Below the pieces are notes generated by a model, which worked only from the letters and a program-made list of their open reading frames with translations, did not search any database and was not told where the DNA came from. The position numbers and the translations under genes were made by a program. Of a stretch of DNA of 64,000 nt, positions 56,401 to 64,000 are shown piece after piece. Positions within the stretch are counted from its first letter, which is position 1. Every line of letters begins with the position of its first letter. The stretch comes from Topomyia yanbarensis. Lineage: Eukaryota > Arthropoda > Insecta > Diptera > Culicidae. The stretch covers positions 248,895,709-248,959,708 of the forward strand of contig NC_080672.1 in the NCBI RefSeq assembly GCF_030247195.1, read 5' to 3'.

Positions 56401-57613
56401 GAAGAAGAGCATTCCTTGACGAAACACGGATGTATTCCGTCCGATCCTGATGTATTCCCTTTGAACCATCAACACCACGTAGAGCGAAAGCTACACCAAA
56501 ACGAATGGTGAAATTTATCGCACAAAAGGATGGCCTTCCATCTGCACCGAAAAGTTAATGAATAGGAACGCCTTGATGCAAAGCATGCTCATTCAGTGTG
56601 AGCTGCGAAAGGGGAATGTTCGTATGTGTGTACGCAGTAGAAACAAATCGTCGGCAAGGTTTGAATCGTTTCAAAAGATTCTCGTCTTGTATCACCATAG
56701 TTATCTACAAACCGTCCTTATTAGGACGAATCCATAATGGAAAAGATGGGTTGGAAATGTATATGACATAACAGGGGTGTCGTGACCACACTTCGAAATT
56801 ATTTCAAATCTTGCAAACCATAAATTGACATAATTTCAATGATTGTTCCTATATGAATGAAACGACAAATTTTCAGGTTAACATGGCAATAACTTTGCAA
56901 TTTATAGAACAATTTTATATTTATAGTTATCATATAATAACAGTCATCTCTTCCAAACAACTTAACCCTCTGCTGCCAACCCCGTGGTTTTGCAGGGTTA
57001 AGGAGAATCATTGTAAAATGACCAATACATGATTTTATGTTGTTACCTCCACTAAAACCACTTCAGAACACTCCCACCTGTCATACATGTACATTGTCGG
57101 CTTGTTGAAATTATTATATGAAATTATTGACCTGTATTCAACGTGGAAAACTCGGTAATAAAATTGTTTTGCTGAATATATTAACGAACGGGATCCCCAG
57201 GAAAAATTTCGCTGAGCCCGGTGAATCGAACTTAATTTACCCATTTGAAAGAGATACAAGCAGAATTTTAAGAATATGATCATCGCGGTTATGTCCCGGA
57301 CATTACTCGCACCTCGTTTTTCGCTAAGCGTGATTCATTTCTGTACGCTAGGAACAAGATTCCGATAGTTGTTTCGAGAGATTTTAACATTGATATTTCA
57401 AAGCAAGAAAATATGACATTTCATGAATGAATGTCTCAACAAGCTTAGAATCCAGCGCATCCCCTATCAAAGCAGACGCCAACAACAAAGGGTCTTTTCA
57501 GAACCACCATAATTATTATAAAGAATAACTTGAAACATTTCCACATATTTCATTTAGTATCATTCGATTTGAATTACAAATCAAACGAGTAGTCACGACA
57601 CTCTGGTTATGTC
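56401..57613. other. Intron DNA with one repeat copy
   Basis: 56575-56760 is the first of three copies of a repeat also seen at 59284-59520 and 59735-60145. The remainder has no recognisable coding sequence. Confidence 0.5.
56575..56760 (+). repeat. Dispersed repeat, copy 1 of 3
   Basis: Shares 'gagctgcgaaaggg', 'gaatcgtttcaaaagattct' and 'taatggaaaaga' with the copies at 59284 and 59735. Function and class unknown. Confidence 0.6.
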
Positions 57614-58070
57614 CTAGACATTACCCACCCATCTTTTTTTCGTACTCACTACCCTTCCCCAAACTGTCCACGTGGCATATGGATGGCCCCTTTCTAGCTT
57701 ACTCGAGGATGTCGATCTTAACTTCACGTTTTTTACATCTCGCACAAAAGTTGTGCTTGAATGCAGTTTTATCGCCACGTCTCTCAAGCAGCTATTAGGA
57801 TTCCTCACGAAAATTTCGACTACCTGTTAGTGATCCTTCACACTGCACTGCGATCCATTTTGGCCACTTTTATCCTTACTATCGTCAGTCAAACGTTCGT
57901 TGTACCGTTTTAAAACACAACTTACCGTAGATTGAACCATTCCCAGCTTCTTGCTGAGAGATATCCGAATTTTCTAGGAACATGCGCAACAATTTGTTTA
58001 CGTTGCTGATGTTCTTTCAACTCCATTTTCGCAATGGTTGCACAATTGTTAATGTAACTTGTACAATGTA
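57614..58070 (-). pseudogene. Tc1/IS630-type transposase N-terminal relic
   Basis: On the minus strand: 'KLGMVQSTVSCVLKRYNERL', then 'DDSKDKSGQNGSQCSVKD', then after stops 'IFVRNPNSCLRDVAIKLH' and 'SSTTFVRDVKNVKL'. This is the paired helix-turn-helix order of Tc1/IS630-family DNA-binding domains (a first HTH ending near 'STVS', a GRK-like linker, then 'NPxxSxRDVAxKL'). The DDE catalytic part is absent. Beyond it lies 'ggggccatccatatgccacg', a TIR-like motif shared with 26394 and 39103. Two stops and frame changes; non-functional. Confidence 0.65.
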
Positions 58071-58321
58071 GACGTCTTGCATCCTTTAGTATTGAAAATG
58101 TTTTACTCCACTATATGGCACTGGGGCTGGGTGTAAAACTAAAATCTAAAATTCTATCAGCGTCACGAAAATGTGGCATAATTTTAAACCACTGTAGCGC
58201 TGTTAATTGTTCATGGATTTGCGTCATTTAACTACCAATTGATTCAGAAAAGTCCAACTTAAAAATTGATTGCCCCTTTAAATTGGTATTTCAACTGTGG
58301 ATTATTGAACAATCCATATTG

Positions 58322-58915
58322 TTTTTTTTCATAAAACGTTTATTTGACACGGCATTTGCAATAGCTTTTTTACGCCGGGGTTTTTTACATAACATGTTAT
58401 AAAAGTTCTTAAGACTATCACGTTATAATAAAAATTCACTTTCTAATGCTAACACTGAGGATAATCATCATTTTGAATATTTTTAGTTTGTAGTTTCATT
58501 GTAAACCTATTGATAGTTTTTCTGTAAACTTTGTTTATTTTTTTTCTTTATTTATATCGTTTTGTCTAACTTAACTAACTGCGAAGAAATCTAAATTGTT
58601 TGTGGGTAGCAAAGGAAAAAACTAGAAACATTGTGGGGATAATTGTATTTGAATATTTATTGTTTTCAGGAAATGATAAATATGGCCCATGTATGTAAGA
58701 TCTCGTAAAGCGAGGATATCACGAACAGGAACATAGGGTGGTTTTCTTCTGGCTCGTAAGGAGTCTATTAATTGGGATCTGGCTTCACGATATTCAGTGC
58801 AAGACCAAACAATATGTTCAATGTCTTCGTAACCCTCTCCGCAAGCACATTGATTATCTTCTGCGATCCCAATACGGCGGAGATGCAATCCATTTTCCCA
58901 ATGTAACAACATTGG
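58322..58915 (-). pseudogene. 5'-truncated I-family copy (end of ORF2 and 3' UTR)
   Basis: The minus-strand frame from 58912 reads 'GLHLRRIGIAEDNQCACG', then 'DIEHIVWSCTEYREARSQLI', 'VPVRDILALRDLTYM' and 'FLKTINIQI'. This is clearly homologous to the C-terminal end of the I element at 32325-32600, including the Cys/His motif and the shared 'FLKTINIQI'. A 300 bp 3' UTR ends in an oligo-T (minus-strand poly(A)) near 58322-58329. Sequence divergence shows a different subfamily or an older copy. Target duplication not resolved. Confidence 0.8.
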
Positions 58916-59283
58916 GGAAATGTAAGAAAACAGACAAAGTTTTCGCTGTTTTGTTCATTGTTGATGGATTTTCATGAATTGAAAACCAATCGATTCGGAA
59001 AATTGCCGCAGTAAAAAATTGTTCTCAAATTTATTTGTGTATTTTATGAGCACACTATTGAAAAATCCGTAAATCTGCAAAAAATAGGGAAAACATTTAC
59101 AATTTTCACAAATTAGCGCACTTTCCCTAACACCGACCTCATCTTGACACTCATAAGCATCCTACACATTTTCTCGCTTGATATAAAAGGAATGTTTCTG
59201 ATCGAATTTCTTTATTGCCATACCTGCTCTGCTAACAGATTTTCGCTACTGCTGCTGTTGCATCTTTGATTCGACACGAGCCA
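58916..59283. other. Intron DNA, nothing recognised
   Basis: No signature on either strand. Confidence 0.4.
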
Positions 59284-59520
59284 CGGAGGGGGAGCGTTTG
59301 TGTGTACTGGAAGGATTTTTCTTACAGATCCAAGCGACGATGGCGGATCAGAAGCGAGATGGCGAATTGCTGGTGTATGCCGTGCGTTTAGTTGTGCAGG
59401 AAAGGCTCAAATCGTTTCATAGGATTCTAATCCTTTATCACCAAATAGTTATCAGCGAGCCGCCCCTCTTAGGAAGAAAACATAATGGAAAAAAGAATTG
59501 AATTGGAAAATTATATTTAT
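59284..59520 (+). repeat. Dispersed repeat, copy 2 of 3
   Basis: Best-kept copy: 'gcgagatggcgaattgctgg' and 'gtttcataggattctaatcc' shared with 59735-60145. A 67-codon frame (59298-59501) is open but matches no family and is broken in the other copies. Confidence 0.6.
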
Positions 59521-59628
59521 TAACTTGTACTAAGTTTGCGCTCGTTAATTCTGTACCTTCACCAGTGAATCATAATTTAAGCAAATATTCTTCAAATAAT
59601 TAATCTACAAACCCGAAGGTTTTTGCAA

Positions 59629-59735
59629 AAACTTCAAGGAAATCAGTGAATGTGGCAACCCTTTCACTAAGCGAAAACCATAAACTTCAAGGAAATCAGT
59701 GAATGTGGCAACCCTGTCACTAAGCGAGCTGCCAA
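59629..59735 (+). repeat. Tandem duplication, 53 bp period
   Basis: 'aaacttcaaggaaatcagtg' begins at 59629 and again at 59682. The units differ by one base (ctttcac versus ctgtcac) over most of their length, so the duplication is recent. Confidence 0.9.
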
Positions 59736-60145
59736 AGAGGGACGTTCATCTGCGTGTACTAGAACGATTTTTTTTAAAAATTTTGATTAGAGAGGTTTTA
59801 ACCTTAGAGCCATTCGCCTCTTTTCGGGTTTGAGAAATCTCTTTTTGGAAAAATCTCTAACCCTATCGTGGTTCAGTATCGAACCCAGGTGAGCTGTGCA
59901 CAAGGCAATCGATTTACCAACTACGCTATGCCCGTTCCCTACTAGAACGATTTTGTAAATCGTACTTTCGAGCGATGATGGTACAACAAAAGCAAGATGG
60001 CGAATTGCTGTTTTATACCATGTGTATGTGGCAAGGTCCGAATCGTTTCATAGAATTCTCGCCCTGAATCACAAGGCAGTTATCTGCAAATCGTCCTTAT
60101 TAGAACGAATATATAATGGAAAAAGAATTCAATTAGAACATTCCT
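59735..60145 (+). repeat. Dispersed repeat, copy 3 of 3, interrupted by a SINE
   Basis: Matches copies 1 and 2 before and after the SINE insertion 59772-59939 ('agcaagatggcgaattgctg', 'gaatcgtttcatagaattct'). Confidence 0.6.
59772..59939 (-). mobile_element. tRNA-derived SINE (Feilai-like) with 15 bp target duplication
   Basis: On the minus strand it starts 'gggaacgggcatagcgtagt', has an A-box-like 'tagcgtagttgg' and a B box 'gggttcgatac', then 'gatagggttagagatttttc' and 'aagaggcgaatggctctaag', ending A/T-rich. TACTAGAACGATTTT flanks it at 59757-59771 and 59940-59954. Same family as 6636-6795. The long duplication and A-rich end show retroposition by a non-LTR partner. Confidence 0.8.
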
Positions 60146-61820
60146 TTTACTAACTTGTCTTAAATGTGAGCTTGTTAATGATCAATTCTGTAAGTGAACA
60201 ATAACATTAAAAGTAACAACGTAATACGTGTGTGCCCTGAAAAACGAGGTGATATTGATACGATACAATACGATGCAATAATGGTCGTGTCTTGTACACA
60301 ACCCTCTAATTTTTTTTATTTATCAACATTCTTCTAACCACGTAGTATAATGGTTATTTAAGTGTAAGGGTATCATATTGAAAATAGTAAGCCGAGAAAT
60401 ACGCTGTTAAAGGTTTAAATTTTCATAGAACCTTATGGAAAGTAAAACAATATTTTTTTGCATTTTTCTTGATATTTTTTCAACAAACATGTTATGTATT
60501 GTTTGTGTATTGTGAATCAAAGGTGATTCATAATACAATTCAACAGATCTCATTTTTAACAAAAATGCATATGCTACTCTCAAGCTTATATACACGAGGC
60601 GACACACGCTATTGCATGATAGAAACAAATTTAGAGTGAATATTTTTGATGGGGTGTGTCCTGTCGCCTCGTGTATGGACCGTTTTATGCTTTAATTAGC
60701 AGTATAATGGACACATAACCCACGTTCATCTACTTTCATAATTTCTTATAAATTTCACCAAACACTGTAATAAGTAAAAAAATACCAATCACAGTAAATA
60801 TTGTCCGTTGTTATTTTTTATTCGGATCAAAATCTGAAGTCAAAGTTGAAACGCGTTCGCAAAGTTGAACCGGGTTCGCATGGTGGCACGTGGCAAAAAT
60901 CAATAAATTGTGAACTGGTCGAGAGGTACAAATTTCACCCGAGTGGGTTGTGAGTTATTTTGGAAGATATGGGAGCGGGTGAGTTTAATCATGAGATATA
61001 CTTTCCGAGTGGGTTAAACTAGCCGCAGTACACACAACATTTACCGCTGCTAGGTCTGCAGGTTTGCATATTAGAATTGTTTTAGTGTCAAAAATTTATT
61101 CTCGTTCCTGGTAAGCCGGCTTGGTTAAGAAGTGCACTTGTGATGAGCTCCTTTCTATGCTTCGTGGGAATATAACGGATCCTTGCATCTAGGAAGACGC
61201 GGACTAAATCGAATGTAAAAAATACACCGAATTTCAACGATTAAAGAAGTGTATTCAGCTATGAGCATTTCAAGTCAATTACTCATTACTCATGTTTTAT
61301 CAAAAATAAGCAATATTTGAGAAACAAGCCAAGTGTAATACATTTAGTTCAACGAACATATTGCAAAATGCATAGTTAGGCTTAAAAATTTAAACCACCC
61401 GCAACTAGGGTTTCAGTTTGCTATTTTTCGAATACGTGTCGCAGCCTCACGTTCAATATAAGCTAAAAAACAAAACAATATGCTATCCCTCTTCACTAAA
61501 AATTGACTGTCCCTAAACTTTCTCTATTAAAGTAGAAAATTCTGATAAACATCCTTAAAGCATCATTTTATACATTTTTCTATTTATTTTATATTAATGT
61601 CATTAATTAATATCTTGTACCATGATACAGAAAAATTCTGTCAAAACACTGAGGTAAACAAATTTCAAGTCATTTGGCTGGCTGCAGGACTCTACTGGAT
61701 GTTTGAAAAAGTCTCACTTTTCAATTGTTGATTTTTTCTCGCTCTTGGCTTATATCAACAAACTCACGTTATCTAATCTGCGAAAGGCATGCTTGACGAA
61801 CGTCGAGTGGAAATTTTCAG
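60146..61820. other. Intron DNA; one short hairpin
   Basis: Apart from inverted copies of 'tacacgaggcgaca' at about 60591-60604 and 60662-60676, nothing is recognised. Confidence 0.45.
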
Positions 61821-61886
61821 CACCAACTGTAATTAAACAAATTAATGAAAAACAACATTCTGCTCCCGTTGAAGTTACTCTAACAG
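61821..61886 (+). CDS. Candidate internal exon of the host gene
   Basis: 66 bp between the acceptor 'gagtggaaattttcag' and the good donor 'ACAG|gttagt', phase 1 in and phase 1 out, matching the 48742 (or 52860) donor. It encodes 'PTVIKQINEKQHSAPVEVTL' plus Thr. The same frame is open upstream, so the acceptor could lie further left. Intron before it is 13.1 kb, or 9.0 kb if 52717-52860 is used. Confidence 0.55.
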
Positions 61887-64000
61887 GTTAGTTGTTTTGG
61901 TGGCTGTAAATTCATGCTTGCTTGCACTTCAACTCTTTCTACGAGAAGGTTGCAATGTGATGAGAGTGCTTGTATCTGTTACTCGGCTGTATGGTAATAA
62001 GGAACATCAGGTTTCAATGAGAATGAATGACAATGACCAGACGGTGCGAAGCAAAGCTTAAATAAACTATGTCAAAGCTTAATGGATGATGATGAAGTTC
62101 ACAGAACTCATATTTGATATCCATCGAAATGTGCATCCAACTGTAAAATATTTCGAACTTAATGCATGAAATAAAATTAGCATTAATTGACAAGTATACA
62201 CACTTTCAAATCAGTACAGATAATGTGCGGTATGTAAAAAAGTTCATCCACCCCCATCACCAAATCAGTATTTGTTCTATGTTCTTGACAAAATCGTTCA
62301 GTGCACAGAGGAGTAACTGGGGTCGAATCCTGGCTAAAACTATTTATTGCGGCTATTTCTGTTATCATGCCTTAATATGAACTAAAAATAGAAAATAATT
62401 AGTTTTTGGGACAATTTGACAACTACCAGTGCACCTAACAGTGCAGAGGTCAATTTTCTAGAGTCAAATACTAGTATTTTCGAGATGATCTTTGTAAATA
62501 CATTTGTTTTTTCCGATGCATGAAGAGTTGGTCAGTTGAAAAGGGAGAAGAAAAGGGATACCTGTGCACATATTCATAGATATACATTTTGCCAAACATA
62601 GTATTTGGCCCTATAGCATTTTGGCGTACCTCAAATTAGTGGAAATATCAATATTTTCAAAACGCTTGGAGTTTGTGGATCGGAAAAGATCGGAAGAGAT
62701 TGAATGTTTTTCGGATAGCCGGAATCTTGTTTTGTAATGTTGTTTCAGCAACTTTGTAACTTTTTTATCATTCAAATTTGGAATGAAAGGTTTAAAAAGG
62801 GTGTTTCTAAGGCTGGTCCAATACACAGAAACACTATTATTTTTCGGTTATTTTTATGCTGAGGTTACACAAATGGTTGTGTTCAATTACGTTTGTTATA
62901 ATATTGTCTTATTTAATACAGTTATCATCATTAGAAAGCGATTCTGCTGGATATATAATAAAAAATGATTAAAACCCCCTTAAAATATCACCATTTTGCA
63001 TCCAATTTTTTTTAGCAATTTTGGGCATACTCTTTATTTTGCCACAATATGCAGTATGTTTTTAGGTATCTAAAAAATATAACTTAATAAAAAATCGAAA
63101 AATGTTTTTTTTCGGTTATTGGTCAAGAATCTGTTCTAGTTACTCTTCTGTGAGTGGTGTGTTTTTATTTGCATGTTTTATTGTTTATGCACCAGACCAT
63201 CAAGTGCATAACATTTTTTTTTTCCTTTTTTTTGTTGCTAGGATCTGTATTCCTGGAAATAATGGTAGGTAATGGAATGACGCAAAAATTTTACATACCC
63301 CACTGACTTAAAAAGCATATTTGACTTATACCGACAAAACATAAGGGTCAACCAAATATTAATAAATCCACGGATTGGCTGGCCTGTTTTGATAACAATT
63401 ATGTAAAATTTTGGCTTGTCAGCTCCTACGTTCGTAGAGCAGTTAGATAATTAAATTCAACTGTACTTGACATTGCAAACAATTCGGCAGTGGAGGATTC
63501 AATACGGTTTAAAGTGCATAGTTGTACGTAAAAATCACGTTTTACCGGAATTTGATAAAAAAAAGTTTAACATGGGCTTCATATCAAATTCATAGGCAGC
63601 GGACATTTGGATGAGGGTAACTTCGTCGTACAAGACTAATATCATTCTTTTTAGGCCTGACAAGAGCCTAAAATTCTCATACCCATTCAATGAATGATGA
63701 AATTCTCTGAATTCACCTTCGTCTTTTCGCTGCCTCCTTCGTTACTAAATTCACACAAAGCAAAACAATAAAGCCGACGCCCCTTCTTCTTTCGATTCTA
63801 CGGAAGCGAGTAGCAGAAGTAGTGACTTTCGTTTTCCTATGACAATACGAAAATTTAATCTCGTTTTAATTTCAAATCAGTAATTTTGATTTTTATTTTA
63901 ATTTTCATTAAATGAAATTATAGCGATGTGCATCATAACATGCAACTAGAACGCCACAAACACAGGAAATATGCACACCAATAGTACTTCAGTCGTCCAA
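61887..64000. other. Intron or downstream DNA, nothing recognised
   Basis: AT-rich to the window edge; no splice-bounded open frame, element end or repeat shared with the rest of the window was found. Confidence 0.45.

Noticed and set aside
60591..60676. Small TIR element from inverted 'tacacgaggcgaca'
   Set aside because: Only about 85 bp, no target duplication and no second copy; kept as a minor hairpin.

Overview
This is an animal (insect) genomic window, most likely from a mosquito and probably a culicine such as Aedes. The evidence is an AT-rich, gene-poor landscape packed with transposons of the kinds that fill mosquito genomes: non-LTR retroelements of the I, LOA-like, R1 and Jockey/CR1 groups, Penelope-like elements (PLEs), tRNA-derived SINEs resembling Feilai, and many terminal-inverted-repeat (TIR) and foldback elements with 2, 4 or 8 bp target duplications. 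The species assignment is inference. No bacterial-style operon, CRISPR array or rRNA gene is present.

Layout. 0-9 kb: tail of a non-LTR element, a PLE fragment, two foldback elements and a SINE in otherwise featureless DNA. 9.3-12 kb: a composite TIR-type repeat holding a seven-copy ~150 bp satellite. 13-15.6 kb: a near-perfect 105 bp hairpin, a Tc1-type non-autonomous element and a decayed C2H2 zinc-finger gene. 16.5-20.5 kb: a PLE endonuclease split by a 3.06 kb insertion that itself carries a 1.4 kb foldback element. 21.2-22.4 kb: tRNA-Ser-like sequences in a duplicated and inverted unit. 22.4-25.6 kb: an internally deleted LOA-like retroelement between two identical 135 bp repeats. 26-31 kb: PLE pieces interrupted by a 3.7 kb composite repeat. 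31.2-37.6 kb: a near full-length I-clade retrotransposon on the minus strand with a 12 bp target duplication, an intact gag-like ORF1 and an ORF2 with two frameshifts and one stop.

From about 39.3 kb to the right edge the plus strand appears to lie inside one host protein-coding gene. A 768 bp Ser/Pro-rich exon ends in phase 1 at 40.37 kb and is followed by phase-matched exons at 48.6, 52.7 (tentative) and 61.8 kb. The introns are 4-13 kb long and hold an R1-clade relic, two Jockey/CR1 relics, at least four non-autonomous DNA transposons, a Tc1 transposase relic, a 5'-truncated I-family copy and a SINE. I do not recognise the encoded protein; neither its first nor its last exon is identified here.

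The functional story is nested mobile elements rather than cooperating genes. Insertion order can be read from target duplications and from reading frames that become continuous once an insert and one duplication copy are discounted. The observations most worth checking are the 135 bp duplication around the LOA-like copy, the tRNA-Ser-like inverted unit, the satellite array, the 105 bp hairpin and the long-intron host gene.
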